DNA of 64,000 bases from Todiramphus chloris collaris (lineage: Eukaryota; Chordata; Aves; Coraciiformes; Alcedinidae). The stretch is from contig JANVCC010000120.1 of the NCBI GenBank assembly GCA_025345505.1, forward strand, positions 4,542,113 through 4,606,112, given 5' to 3'. The notes below the pieces were generated by a model. The model saw only the letters and a program-made list of their open reading frames with translations, was not told the DNA's origin and did no database searches. Positions 32,430-45,620 of the stretch are shown one piece after another. Every line of letters begins with the position of its first letter. The stretch's first letter is position 1. The position numbers and the translations under genes were made by a program.

Positions 32430-32930
32430 GCGTGATGGGTGACATAGTGGTGCATTGGAAGATAAGATTAATCAGAGGATATTCACTTATTGGAACAGAT
32501 CTAATATCCCATTTTATTGTGTGTAGTCATTAACCATGAAGAAATTCAGAGAGAGGGGAAACGTGATTGTTTGGGTTTTAGGTAGAAAAGAAGCTGGTTT
32601 TCTTTCAGTGCGGGTCCTTTCAATCACGGACTACTGTTTGTGTCCTGCTGGGTTGCAATTATAATCTTTCAGATCAGACACATAATCATTGGGCTGGCGA
32701 GCAAAAAGTACCTGGGTAATGTGCTTAACAGAAATTAACCTGGTTACATTCATACTCTCTTGAAAATGAGAAAGTGCTGATGGTCAAAATCAATTCCTCC
32801 CCAGCCAAATTACTGCAGGGCTGGCTTTGGGTTTCAGCTAAATGCTCAACCCTCAAACAATGAGCCTGATTGTATTGAATTAGGCTCCTGATCATATAGT
32901 TCAGATGATGGCAATGGTTTGCCTTTAATG
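32430..32930. promoter_or_regulatory. AT-rich block, candidate conserved noncoding element
   Basis: The block is AT-rich, non-repetitive and abruptly bounded by GC-rich DNA. It contains homeobox-like TAAT words (AGATTAATCAG, ATTAACC) and GATA-like ATCA/GATA words. No coding frame is convincing. The guess that it is regulatory rests on composition and on its place in the presumed RUNX3 upstream domain. Confidence 0.28.
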
Positions 32931-32934
32931 CTCG

Positions 32935-35130
32935 TGGCCAACGGTGGGCAAAATGGAAAACCCACCCCCTTTCCCCCCTGGGACCTCGTGGAGGGTCCCT
33001 CTGGGTGTCCCCAGCGCCGGCCGAACGAGGGGCTGGGGACAAGTTGTGCCCAAGCCCTTCCCAGTCCATGCGAGACCCCATCGGTCTGGGATCGCCGCTG
33101 GAATTGGGATAATGCGCTGAGGGACGTGGGGTTGGGATGGTTTGTGATAAATCACAGCTTTCCTGTGGCAGGGGGGAGGGAGGGGGGGGGCTGATGTTTC
33201 TTTTGGAGACTTAAGTGCCTGGAGAGCGGGGCAGCTCTCCGCAGCGCTGCTCAACTCCTGCCCGGTTACATCTTTTCCCTTAAAAGCCGGAACCTCTCGG
33301 AGTTTCCTGGATGAGAGCAGCTCGGTCGTTAACGGTGAATTACAAATGAAGCCCATTTACAGTACCTGTCACAGAGATGTGCTGGGCCCAGACAGCAGGA
33401 GAGCAGCCCCTGGGGCACTCGCTGCCACCTGGGCACTCGCTGGTCTCTGCCAGGGACATGGCCAGGCTGATGGGCCACCCTCGAGGGTCACACTCTGTTT
33501 GTGTGCACAGCCACTCCATGAGGTGCTGGGACCCTGCGGGATGGGGATGCCTTCGAGGTTCCCAAAACCCAGCAGCAGCAGCAAGGATCGATCGCTGGGG
33601 GCAGACCCTTTCCCCGGGGGGAATGTGACAAGTGGCAATTAATTAGCTGGCAATAACGGGGAAGGATGGGACCTGTGGTCCTGCTGTTGAGATTAGGAGG
33701 GAGAGGAGGCCAGAGGGATGCTGCAAACTGGGCGCTGTGGTGGGGGACGCTCCTGCAGTCGGTCCCGGCATGAGTAACCTTGAGTCCACAGCACCCTGGG
33801 GGTACCAAGAGCCTGCCCTGGATGCTGGGGATCCACTTCCCTCCCTGCTGCGGGACACAGGGCTTGGGCATGGCCATCCCACCACGTGCACCCCAGGGAT
33901 GGGACGGGATGGACCCATCCCCAGTGGGAAGCAGGGGGTGGCTGCTGGGAGCAGCCTCTCCAGGCGCGGAGGGAGGATAGCGTAACGTTTCCCCGATCAA
34001 TGGAGATTTTGGTTTGTGAGTTATTAGCCCAGTGTCATAAACTATCTCAAAACCACAAAAGTAAAATAATAAATCTCCCTGTTTACCTCCTGTGCGTTGT
34101 TTTTTAAGTACCAGAGTCCCTCCAGGCATCTGTTCAATACTGCAGCGGCCAAACAGGGTCACAAATCACAAAGATGAAGCCGGATTTTGGGGAATATTGG
34201 TCAGTCTTTGCTGAGTTCCAGCACTTGGCAGTGTGTGGGGAAGCTCCCCTGGGCTCGCTGGGCACTGTGAGCAGGTGCCAACCTCGTGGCTACAGGGGAC
34301 ACGTCCCTGTCCTACATGGGCTTTATTGACCAGCTTGGACTCCTCTCACCCTCGCCTCGCCATCCCCTTGCCCTCTGTGTTTTTGCTGCTGTGGCAATCC
34401 AGCTCTCCCAGTCTGACCATTGCTCTCTGTAACCCCGGGGCGAGCCCCCTGCCTGGGAAGCACATTTCAGCCATCAAATATTGAAGGGCAGCCGGTGCTG
34501 CTAAGCTGTGAGCACCCAAGCTGCAGCTCCTTGGCAATGCCAGGGACACAGGGCCTAGCTCCTCCCAGTGCTCCCAGTACAGCAGCCCTGGGTGCAAACC
34601 CAGAGCTGCTGGGGATCCCTGGGGCACCCATGCCAGTGCAGGGTCTGTACCCCCCTCACTCCTATCCTCTGCTGAGCGCCCTGGGGAGCCTGGAGGTGTT
34701 GGGGTGTCTCCTGTCCCACCCCCCCTGCCTTTCTGCCCCTCCCAGCAGGCACTGGTTTTCTTTTTAAAGATGCTTCTGGTCTCTTTTCCCAGTATTTTTG
34801 TCTCCTGGCCGTGGCCACTGCAACCTCCCTCGTCATTAACTGCCTGGCTTGGGTTGCTCCGTGGTTTTCCCCTATCCCAGCGGTCTCCCCCCTCATTACC
34901 CACCAGAATAAACCTTTCAAAGAAGAAAACAAGAATGGGAAAGGCCATTTCAGGCAAGGCCGGGGCCGGCAGGTTCCCCTTTGCAGCACTGGGAGCCAGA
35001 TCTGGAGGAAACTTCCAGCTGCAAAGAGAAACCTGCCTGGGAGACCTGGGAGGAAAAGGCAGATTGCAGAGGTGGGGGAGGATGGCTGGGATGTGGGAGC
35101 TGCCCCCCAGTGCTGCAGGGCTCCAGGCAG
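32935..35130. other. Intergenic DNA, no gene recognised
   Basis: This is a mosaic of GC-rich stretches and short AT-rich patches. One patch, at 33,970-34,090, contains AACCACAAAA, a RUNX-type ACCACA word at 34,052-34,057. Such hexamers occur often by chance. No exon or RNA gene is recognised. Confidence 0.45.
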
Positions 35131-35134
35131 ATTG

Positions 35135-35144
35135 NNNNNNNNNN
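35135..35144. other. Assembly gap (10 N) inside a duplicated 20-odd bp sequence
   Basis: Ten N separate two near-identical flanks. CCCCCCAGTGCTGCAGGGCT, followed by CC, occurs just left of the gap (from about 35,104) and immediately right of it (from 35,145). The unresolved part is therefore probably a tandem repeat or GC-rich stretch whose true length is unknown. Confidence 0.95.
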
Positions 35145-35149
35145 CCCCC

Positions 35150-38100
35150 CAGTGCTGCAGGGCTCCGGGGAGGGATGCTGGAAACCCAGCCTGTGTTTCA
35201 GGCGTGAAGCAACTGGGGCTGGGGGTTGATGGCTTTAATGAGAGGAGCTCAAGGAAGAGAGATGGGGACACAGCACCTCTTTTCCAGGAAGATGTGAGGT
35301 GCAGAGCAGGGCGTGTTGGGGTGGATCACATCAGGGGCATCTCTGCTAAAGAGGGAAGGAGCCGGGGTGCAGGGGACACCCTGAGCCCCACACCCAGCCT
35401 CTCTCTCTGCGGAGCAGCACTGGGAAACGTTTCCTTTCCCGTCTCGACACCTGGATTTCAGGAACCCCCACGCTGTTCAAAGCCAGAGAAGGGAGGAAGC
35501 CAGCCCTTTCCCTGACCATGGGGAGCCAGAGCGGGGTCCTGCTCCCTCCCTGCCACAGGAAGCCACAGGATGCTGGTTTGCAGGGCTGGGGAACCAAAAG
35601 GAGGTGAGTGGGAGCACTTTGGGGGTGCAAAGCTGAGCTCCCTGTGCTCCCCCGGCTCTCTTGCGATGCTCCCCAGCCAGGCTCATGCCTGACTCACCAT
35701 AGCAAAGCCCAGCTAGCACACGAGGGGTTCTTCCTGGGGTCGTGGAGTCAGATTCTGCTGGGGTGTAAACAGGTGCAGCTTCTTGCGTTTCTTCTGAGGC
35801 CTGATTTTGGCCCCTAAAGTGTTAAGTGAGTGCTAAGCCCTATAAAATTACCCTTTCAGCTACTATTTCTGCACAAAAGGCTTTCGGCGACAAGATACGC
35901 CAAAGCATCTGATGAAGTAATACGTCTATTCTCATTTGTGACATTTATTATTAACGGGGAAAAGAAAAAAACAAAACCAAAAAAAAAAAACCAACCCAAC
36001 CCAACAAAAACCCAACAAAAAACACCCAGCCAGAAAGAACTCTTAATTGAAGGACTATTGTGCCGTGGTAACTGCTATTAAATTAATCTGCTGCATTCCT
36101 TTCCACCCACACACTTTAAAACTTCCTGGTTATAATTAGAACCATTTAAAACCAATTTGACACTCCTTGGATGATGCAGTTCAGCTGCTTAATATGGTGA
36201 AACTTTGGTGAAAGGAGCAGAGAGGGGCTGTAAGCAAGCTGGGCTCACTCAGCTCTCGCGGAGGATCAAACCCAGGGGCTGAGGCTCGTGCACGGGGATG
36301 CTGGGTCCCGTGGGGAGATGCAAACTCAGGTCTGCTCCCCTCCGGTGCTGTAAGTTCCCCCCCTCCCTGAGCCCTGGCCTGTCTCAGTCCTCTGCAGTCA
36401 TCCCGTGGGAGATGCTCCCGTGAGAGCTGCCTGGAGCATCCTTCACCCAGGGTCACCCATGGGCGTGGGGAGGGCTTGGTGATGCTGGTTTTGCTGCGGG
36501 GGTGCAAATGCCTTCCCTCTGTTTTGGGGGGCACTTGGAGTGGTCGCCTCCTCCTTTGTGCAGAGTGACAAACACACCAAAAAATGCACCGGTACAAAAG
36601 CGTTTGGGTGTTCGAGGGAGGTAAAAAGGCATCCAGGTGCAGGACTGAGAGGTGGCTTTTTGGTGCTGGGAGACCTCAGAGGCGTGCGGATGCCGTGTGC
36701 CTCTGCACCAACACCCGCCAGCCTCGAAACCTCCGCAGGGGTTAGGAAACTGCTGGTCCAGGGCTGCGTTTGGGAAGAGCTCTGTGGCTGTGTGGGAGCT
36801 GGGATGGAGCTGTTCACCGGGAGAGCGAACAGAGAAACCACCAGGCCTGGCTGAAAATGGTGCTGAGCCCCGGCGGGTGTCACTTCTGCAAAGCTGTTCC
36901 TGCTCGGCCGCCTTTCTCTGTCTTCTCCTAACCACCTGGGTGGCATTTCGCTGGTATCCGCGGGGCCGCACGCCGCTCTCCGGCACATCCCCGACCACCT
37001 CAAGGCAAAGGCAGTTCCTCTAAGCGGCCCTGGAAGATCCCGTTAGTCACGGTATCTTTACTGTCACCTTCTGTTTCCTTCTCCATTTGGCTTTCAGTTT
37101 TGTGACATGTGTTAACCAGGACTGTGTGCCGGATCCAGACCCGGCCCCGCAGCTTCCTCACCCGCCCCTGGGATGATTTCCTCCCGGCGCCCACCTTGCC
37201 CCTGTCCACCCGGCAGCCGGGGGTGCCACGGCTTCAACTCTTAAGGTTCTGGGGGGAAAAAGTGGTGGTTTGTGCTCTACACCCCCTGCCCCATGTAGGG
37301 TTTTTATCTCTTCAGGGAAGGGCTGCGATGAAAACCTCGAGGGCTTGAGCGTTGTCCCTGTGGCTCACGTTCAGGTCCTCGCTTGGCCCCTGGGGCCGTG
37401 GCTTTTTGAACGCAGAAATTTGGGCTGCCATGGCCCCCGCAGCTCCGCAGAGCTCGCTCCCTTGGCAGGGACTGACTGATAACAGCTCCTGGTCCTGCTC
37501 CGTGCTGCTGCCGCAGCTCTGCTCTGCACCCTGCACAGCTCCCAGCGTGTGTTTAGCCACTCTGACCGGGGCTATTTGCCCTCTTCTTGGGGCCAGCCCC
37601 CCTCCTTCCCATGCCAGCACCTTCCCTGGTCTTCAGCCTCTCTCCCATCCCTCTTGCTGCTGCTTTACTTCTCTCCCAGATGCCCTTATTCACCCTCCGC
37701 TCACCCTCATCTCCCTCCCCTGTGCTGTCCCATCCAGGACTCAGTGAGGTGGCTGATCCCAGAGTGGATCTGCCAGGAACGGCAGAAGGAAATACGGATT
37801 TATTCCCCCCCAATCCCAGAAGCACCCACTGTGGGGCAGGGACCCCTGCTTAGGGCTGGGGACCCCCAGCCAGTGGGTCGCCTCCGCAGGGATGGAGCAG
37901 GATGGGCTGGCCGGGGCTGGAGTCACTGTCTGGGGGAATTGTGAGGGTTTTTTTTTAATAAACAAACTCTGAATTTTTAGATTCTGAATTTCTTCCCTCC
38001 TTCTGTCCTCCCCCTTCTTCCGCTCTGGAGCGCGATCAGCCCCCAAAGAGCGGAGGTTGTTTAAGCGTTCGTCTACTCTGCGCTGGTTGCCTTTGGGGTC

Positions 38101-39130
38101 GCTTGTTTTGCGTTGGTTTGGGCTTTGGGTTTTGTTGGGTTTGGTTTGGGGTTTTTTTTTTTTTCCCCCTTCTTGCTACTTCGTAATTTTTTTCCCAACT
38201 TTGGAAGCGACGAAGTGGCCAAAGGAAAAACAAAACCCAGGATATTTCTGCTACCCTGTAACTTGCAAAAATGCTGCGTGCCTGCGCTGGTGCGCGGCGG
38301 GGGGCGTAACGAGAACCAGGGGCTGCGAGCTCCGGCCAGACCGAGTAAAATTAGCCGGGGAGGCGGGAAAGGGGGAAACGCCTTCATCCCAGGAAGCCTC
38401 CGGAGCCCAGATGGCTTCGTACGGAGCGAGCGGGATGCGGATGGCGCTCGCCTCTTGCGGCGGGGCCGAGCCCGGGGCGTGATCTACGAGTCCCCTCTGA
38501 GCGTTTAGCTCTGCTCGTTACAGCTTCCCCATCCGTCTCCCTTTGCCAGCTCTCCTCCTTCCAGAACCCAAGCCGGGGCTGGTTTGCCTTTTGCTTCCCG
38601 TCGAGCTGCAGCGTTTCCCCCCGGCCGCTCCCTCAAACTGGGATTTGATCCGATTCCGCAGGGGTTCCACAGAGCCCTCTTCCCGCAGCCACCTCTCCCG
38701 GACCCCCGCTTGCCCCGGGGCCGAGGGGAGCCCTCGCAGGGGACCAGGGACGCAGAGTCCTCCCCGGCTGCCCGGGGCAGATGTTTCACTTGTTGTTTCC
38801 AAGCAGCATCTTGGCAGGAGGCGCCAGCTCGGCGCGGCGGCTCTGCCAGCGGCCGTCCCCACGCGGTGCCATCGCTGGTGGCCGTCCCCACGCGGCCCTG
38901 CAGGCTCGGGCAACGGGCGAGCTGGGGTTTGGCTGTGTGCTCCTGTAACGCATAGTGGTGGACCTTGGGTTTGGGTCTTTGGGGGGGAAAAATGAAGTTA
39001 TAACATAATCCAAGCTGGATATTTTTAGGTGTGGAAGCCCCTCTGGGCCCCCAATGTGAGGCTGTGCTGGTCCCTGACACCGTGTGTGGTGCTTGCTGGG
39101 GGCTCTCTGAGGATTTCTGAGAAGCATCGT
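35150..39130. other. Intergenic DNA, no gene recognised
   Basis: GC-rich sequence alternates with an AT-rich patch at 35,820-36,180 that holds an A/C-rich low-complexity run (AACCCAACCC words near 35,990). A G/T-rich low-complexity run lies at 38,110-38,165. A CpG-dense patch covers about 38,270-38,900 and includes the direct repeat GGCCGTCCCCACGCGG about 28 bases apart near 38,852 and 38,880. No gene could be attached to that patch. Confidence 0.45.
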
Positions 39131-39141
39131 GGGCTCTGATG

Positions 39142-39325
39142 ATGAATATATATATATATATATATATGTTTTTCCCCAGGGCTCTGATGCATAGGAATTA
39201 GTCGCTCACATATATATATGAATATCTATTAATATAGAATATCTATTCATATATATAAATATTCATATATATATTCATATAGAATATCTATTCATATATA
39301 TAAATAAATATTTAAATATCCATTG
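39142..39325. repeat. AT-rich tandem/palindromic repeat
   Basis: (AT)n at 39,148-39,165 is followed by interlocked ATATATAAATATTCATATAT words. A segment beginning ATATAGAATATCTATTCATA recurs with a period of about 45 bases (near 39,232 and 39,277). The sequence is highly self-complementary. Confidence 0.8.
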
Positions 39326-39329
39326 CAGT

Positions 39330-42300
39330 GAATGTAGAGATCAGAACGTGGACAAACACGATGAGGGAATTGATGCTGCCAGACCTGAGGTCCTGGCAGA
39401 GGACTCTACTGGAACCAATTTAGGCATCACAGAGAGTAATTAAACAGGATAAAAAGCCCATGCTTATTAACAGGGGGGTGGTAATTAAGACACGTGGGTG
39501 CCTGGGTGGCGCTGTGGTGCTGAGGGTGCCAGGGTGGCAGTGGGAATGGCACGGGTGTAGCGCAGCGCTTGCTTCCTTCCTGGGAATGAAAAAGAGGGAT
39601 TGGTCAAAAACAAGGGAGACAAGGAACAAAACAAGCCTGTTCGGGAGCTGATTCGATCTGACATGGTCTTCTGAGCTCTCCGAGTGGCGTTTACTGCTTA
39701 AGATATGGCAAGGAAAATAAATCTCCAGGGCACGACAGCTTGCTTTAATTAATAACACAACCAACCGCCGGGCCGAGCGGGACGGGGGGGTTCGGCACTG
39801 GAGGTACCACAGCGTGCCTGGGTGAGGGGGCACTGCAGGGTTTGCCTGCCCTGCTGCTGGGCCCCAAAGCAGGCAAAAATAGCTCAAGGGAAAAAAAAAA
39901 AACCATAGAGAGCAACAAGTGGACACTTGCGATGAGAAGCGTGAGGGGGCTGGATCCAGGCTGCGCTGTGCAAGGAGCTGGGAAGATGCTGCTGATGGCG
40001 AGGGGCGGGAGGAAGATGCTCGCTTGCTCGCTCGCTTTCCCGCGGCCGGACGCGCTTCTCGATCGCCGATGCTCGCAGCCAGGCCTGGGACAGGCGGAGC
40101 TGCCTCCCCAGATGGGGCAGCTTGGCTGAGCTCCCCGGGAGAGGGGGATAATTTATATTTGAAACGCGGAGGTGCTGAAAGGGAAGGGGCCGTTGTTGGG
40201 AGCATCTGGGTGCTGGGACACGCAGCACTGAAATTCCCGGCTGCTCCATCCTGCCAAAAACCTGGGAGAAATCCAGACCTGAACATTTCAATAAATGTAA
40301 AGACCTAATATTCTTGTTTTCTCTCAGTTCCAGCCCCACCACGGCACTGGGACCCTGCAGCCCTCGCAGAGCTACCCAGCATGGGTGGATGCTCCTGTGC
40401 TCAGGAGCCAGTGTATCCCCCAGGCTGGCACAAGTCAGCTTCTGCCCCTTGGTTCCTTTAGGGCAAATTCTCCTTTCTCATGCATCGTGGCAGGGTAGGA
40501 AGGGGGCAAAGGCAGAGCCATGCTGATGTCTGGCCCCTTCTTAAACCCCTTTAGGGTCCTGGGGATTCAGAAATGAAGCCCAGACCCGCAGTATGGAGCT
40601 GGCACGGTTTGGGGGGTGTGACAAGGGACAAGGACAAGAGCCTGACACCTGAGCTGCTCTGCACGGCAGCTCCAGCGGGATGGGGTGGAGGCAATTAGGG
40701 ATTTAATCAGCTGCAGTCGGGTGGGAGGGAGGCAGGCGATGGCTGCTCGGGATCGTGGCTGTGCTGCACACCAGCATCTTGCCAGAGAGCTGGTAGAGGG
40801 GCTTTCGGCTGCTGCCGTGCTGCAAGCCACGGGGGCTCCTTTGGCAAGTCTTGAAAAGCTGGTGCTGCTCCTTGGAGCTGTCATGGTGCCGAAATATCTC
40901 ATGATATGCTCAGGATTCCTATGCATCAGAGCCGCAGGGAAAGCAAGGTCTGGCAGGCAGCAAAAGGGTCAATTTGGGCTGCCCTGGCTGGTGCTGGGGA
41001 GAGGAGGAGGAATTGAGTTGTCCCCTGTGGACTCTGGCCCAGCAGCTTTAGGGGGCACCGTGCTGGGATGGGGTGGCCAGCAGCTGACCTTGTATTTGGC
41101 TCCCTGGAAATACCTGCCAAGCTTTTCAGCTGACAGAAAGGAAAGAATTCAAAGGGTTTTCTTTTGGGCTGATGGTTGGAGAAGGCTTCTGGGCCGCTTT
41201 ACGAGGCTGCTGAGGAGCAGTTCTAAGCAAAAAAATAAAAAAGCCTTTCCCACCAAAAAGTGGGAGCACTTTAGTTTCAAATGCTGCCGTGATGTGCTTG
41301 GTGGTTTGGACAACAGCTCAGGAAATGGAGAGAAACTTGCAGCGTATTTGGATATCACTGACTGCAGGTTGAGCGCAGCAGCTCCCATGGAGCATCATCG
41401 GGAGCAGGCATCTGGGGCCACGCTGCTCCCCTGGCTCTGCCCACCCCCCAGATGAGGAAGGGGGGTCATCAAGGAACACTCGTGTTTCTTTGACCGAGGC
41501 TCTTTCATGGGAGCAGCTCCATGACAGACAAGGACCGGAGAAACTTTCACCCTCGCCTCTGAAGCGTGGCCGGTCACAGAGGTTGTCACCCAGCTCGGTG
41601 ACACCCAGGCACTTAGTGGCCTCCTGTCAGTCCCCAGCTGAACGATTCCTCTTTGCTTTTCTTGAGTCGGATTCTCTCCATTTGGTCTATTGATTTGAAT
41701 TTTAAAGCGAGGGGGATAATGTTGTTTTTATTGTGCTGAGTGGGGAGCTGAGGATGCTGGCGGGGGGCTCAGGCGCTGCAGCAATAAATGGAATTGTGAT
41801 CGTGCTACGGTGAAGGCGAAGCTGCCGTGCCAGGGATGGGGGTGAAGGTGATTTGGGTGGTTCAGCCTTACAGCACTTTGGGGTGGGGGGGGATGAGCTT
41901 TTCCCCACTGGGAGCCTGGTCTGAGCCGGGCGCCCATAAATCCCGTGAAGACCACGAGAGCAAAACCAACGCAACGAAGCCCTGCGCACCTCGGCTGGCT
42001 TTGGCATTAAATATATATGGGGAGCAAATTAGCTTAATCAAGTCGAAACAGAATCGATTAATATTTTAGTAAAAATGTCAAACTCGTGTTTAACATACTA
42101 GTTAAATCTCAGCTGGAAAAAAAAAAACACTGCGGTTCTCCACTGCTTTTTTTTTCTGAAACCCAGGCTGGTTTCCATGGCCCTGGCTCTGCCTACGGGG
42201 GCTATTGGAGCTGCCGACCTCCAGTGGGGTTGCTGGAGAGCATTAGACGCACGCAGCTCGCCGAGCTCTTTGCCCTTTAGCTGGAGAAATAATTAGTAGC

Positions 42301-45270
42301 GGTTTAAAAAGGCCCTTTCTCCCCCTCCCCGCTCCCTTTTATAGGTACAATAATCAGATAAAATATTTCTGGAAGACTATTTACAAACTTCCCCATCCCC
42401 ATCAATCTTACCGTTAAGAAGGAACGGAGGAAGATAACTAACCTCAAGAAGCTGCTAATGCAACCGAGCTCTTTAATGGTGGGGTGGATCTTCTCTTCTC
42501 TTCTCTTCTTTTCTTTCTTTCTTTTTTTTTTTTTTTTTTCTCCTTACTGCCATTACTATGGAATACATAATAGCATCAATAATTAAATATAAATTGGATT
42601 TAATATTTTATGCTGGCGACATGTAATTTACACTCTACCCGAGAAATCAAAAGGTCATGTCTGAAGTAAAGGCAAGAAGTAGGGGGAGGTGGGTTTGTCC
42701 CTGAGATGAGTCCTGCGGTCGTGCTGACGGGCTCGAAGCCCTGCTGACAGGGAGGCTCAAAAATTTCTCCGGGGAGGGAAATAAGAGCTTTGTTTGGGGT
42801 AAAAAACCAAGAAAGGCTGCTTGGGGGGAGGCCGAGAAGCTGCCGGCGTTCTGGGCAGGCTGGCAGCATTGATTGCTGGGGGGTTATGGCAGATTTTGGG
42901 GGCTCTGCCAGCAGAGCAGTCTCCATTAACGGGGTGGGAATTCAGGAACCGCTGCTGTTATTTCTGGAATGTTGGAAATATTGTCTTTTTTTTCCTCTTT
43001 TTTCTTTTTTTTTTTTTTTAATTCCCCTCCTTGGGTCATGGAACTCCTTGTCTGAGTTTTCACGATCGCATGCGGGATCTTGCACCCGCGCCCGGGTCTC
43101 GGCAGCCCCGTCTCTCTTTGCCGTTCGCTTTACATCTTTTATTAATTAAAAATAGGAAAAACCAAACATTACTTAGGCAGATGTGGGCTCTTCCAGCTTC
43201 CCAGCCCCTGGTCTTCATCTCCTCCTTCATCCCTCTGGGTTAGGAGCAAGCCGGCAGCATTGTGCCCTGTTTGCAGGATGAAACCCCCCTTAATAAGCCC
43301 TTAGAGGAGCTGGATGCAGGAGCTCAGCTCTCTGCGGCGTGGGGGGAGAAGGTCCTTGTGGCTGGGATAAATTATTGCTCAAGATTGTGGGCAGAGAGAG
43401 GTTTGGGGCTCGTCTGGGCTGCCCAAAGAACATTTCTTTGCAAGTGAAGCTTCTGCTTTTTTGAAGGTTGTGCAACGTCTCTGGGCAAAGCCATTCTTGA
43501 TTCTTCTTCTTCTTCTCCCCAGAGTGGGTTTAAGAGAGATGAGGAAGTTGGAGGAAAGCAGCCCAGATGGTGGTTGCCTTTGGGGTCTCACCTGGCACGA
43601 AGGTGGGGGAGGCAGGTAGAGCTGGGACGGGGCTGCACGGAGAGAGGCACTGAGTGCTGGGGACCACTTGTTATGTGGATGTGAAAGGTTCTGAACCTGA
43701 AAAAGGAAAGTGGAAGGCTGTGGTGGGAGATAAACCCCTCTTACATGTGAGGTGGTGGCTGCTGGGAGCTGCTGGCTGGGATTTTGCTGTCACCTTGTGC
43801 AGGATGGAGTTCAGCTGCCCATGAAAAGGAGGGCATGGCCAAAAATGTGCTGGCACGCTTCGAGGGAAGCGCTTCAGGGAGACCCCAGACAGGCGAGGGA
43901 AACCCATCGATGCACTGGCACCGTTGGGTGGCCCTTGCAAGGTGGGTGAGGATGGCATGTCACCCATCACCCTGCTCAGCTCTCCTCCTAGGGGTGTCTG
44001 GGATGCAGTGCTAGGAATGTCTGGATCTTATTTTGGGGCAGTTTTGTCCATCTTTAGTTACTACCATCGAATTGCTGAGTGGAGCCTGTTCAGGAACGTG
44101 TGACCAAGGTGGGAAAATCCTCACTGATGCTTGTGTGTCTGATTTGGTTTTTTCAGTCTCCACAGCCCAGTTAAATAAGAGCCCACAATAGCTGACTTTC
44201 CACCCCATCCAGGAGTTAGAAACCTGCATTAAAGTCTCTCAGAAGCAGGCAGGAACTGCCCTGCTTAATTTGGCAAGCCACAGATGTGGCCAAAACGTCT
44301 CCATTTGTCTTTTCACTGAGCCAGAACCCCACTGGCTGAGGGGACCTCGGGTGAGCCCAGTCCCAGTGGAGGCATCTGGGAAATGATGCTGGCTGGCAGG
44401 GCTGGATCCTGCCTCCAGACCCAGATCCTCTGCTGGGGTTAAGCCCAATTTGGCTTTTTGCATCACCCAGAGGGTGACAATCTCTGTCTTCTGGGGGCAA
44501 AGCTGTTTCAGGTTCCTCCCTGGATGCTGCAGTCCGAGCTGAACTGCCTCTGAAGGCAGCTGGAGCTGAGGTTTATAAGGTCATTCTGTTTTCAGTGCCT
44601 TTTTTTTTTTTTATGAGGCTTTGGACTCCCCTTGGAGAAAGAGCTACGTGGGGTTTGGCAAGGCTAAATGGGTTTTGCTCAACAATGCAGCATTTTTTTG
44701 TACCCCTCCTTCCCTTGCCCGACCTGCGGGTGAGATTGGCACCTGCCTCTGGAGGAGGAAGGCTCTAATGAATTGCAAAAGGATGCGACTGTACCTGCCT
44801 TCTCGGGGCTACGTTTAGTGGGTTCCTTCCACTTATGGCTTCCCCCCTCCCCAAGTCAGCTATGGAAAATCCATATAAATCCCCAATTCTTACAGCTTAT
44901 GGTGCCCCTGAAAGTGAAAGCACCTGGTTTCAAAGGGCAATCCTGGCTCTTAATTGCTCTTAATAGCATATTTTGATTTTATGGACAGGATAACTTGACT
45001 TGGGGGCTTGTTTGCTTGGCAAAGGAAACACTGGGCTATTCTGCTGCTTTGAAGTTTAAGGTCAGGAAGGTTTTTGGTGGAGAAGGAAGGCTTTTGTTAG
45101 AGGAATCGGGGCCCTTTCCCATGTGACTCTGTCCCCTCTACAGGCTACATCAGCTTTTCAGGGACACGACCACAACACAATTAGTGAGGATGGATCAGAA
45201 CAAGTCTCAGACTATACATTCCTCCCCTTTTCATGCCCCAAAATCCAGACGTATCTCACGCCATTCCTGT
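39330..45270. other. Intergenic DNA, no gene recognised
   Basis: No domain-bearing exon or RNA gene is recognised. Small AT-rich patches occur at about 39,680-39,770, 42,000-42,120 and 42,340-42,620. The middle one has TTAATCAAGTC and CGATTAATATT words and is the most element-like. Several long reading frames exist but have biased, repeat-like composition. Confidence 0.45.
42490..42540. repeat. Polypyrimidine (CTTCT)n/poly-T tract
   Basis: TTCTCTTCTCTTCTCTTCTT grades into TTCTTTCTTTC and a T-run of about 20. It is simple sequence capable of triplex formation, with no other sign of function. Confidence 0.85.
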
Positions 45271-45279
45271 TTGGAAGGG

Positions 45280-45620
45280 CCGAGCAACTTTAATTCTTAA
45301 AAGATTAATCCAGCAAAGTTGCAATACCATTGATATACTATTATTTTCCATCTTTATTCATCCCCAGATGCAGCAAGAATGGCTCCCTCCAGGCCATTCA
45401 TAATTGGCAAATGCTTTTAAGACCTTTAACAGTCGTGCTCTCCATTTTGCAAGGTGCCTGGTTTATTGTCTGGAAGAGTCGCTCTGAGAAATTACTTCGC
45501 TAATGTTTTGCAAGGGACCAAACTGAGTGATTGATGGATGGGATTCAAGTCACTGATAGCTGGTCACTTAATCTGCAGGCAGGACTGTCCTGATCAATTC
45601 AAGAGGCAGCGAGGGGGCGA
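45280..45620. promoter_or_regulatory. AT-rich block, candidate conserved noncoding element
   Basis: Single-copy AT-rich sequence with closely packed factor-like words: TTTAATTCTTAAAAG, ATTCATAATTGGC, GTTTATTGTC, AGTGATTGATGG and CACTGATAGC. It has no open frame of interest. It differs sharply in composition from the GC-rich DNA either side. Regulatory function is inference. Confidence 0.3.

Noticed and set aside
31371-32435. Open frame of 354 codons on the plus strand
   Set aside because: It begins inside the 21-bp minisatellite, whose period of three keeps the frame open. The rest is low-complexity and domain-free.
35980-36030. A/C-rich AACCC-type run resembling telomeric repeat
   Set aside because: The units are irregular AACCC/AACA words, not TTAGGG or its complement. 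It is low-complexity only.
39420-40286. Open frame of 288 codons on the minus strand
   Set aside because: Composition is chance-like and Ser/Pro/His-rich. It has no domain and no matching exon structure.
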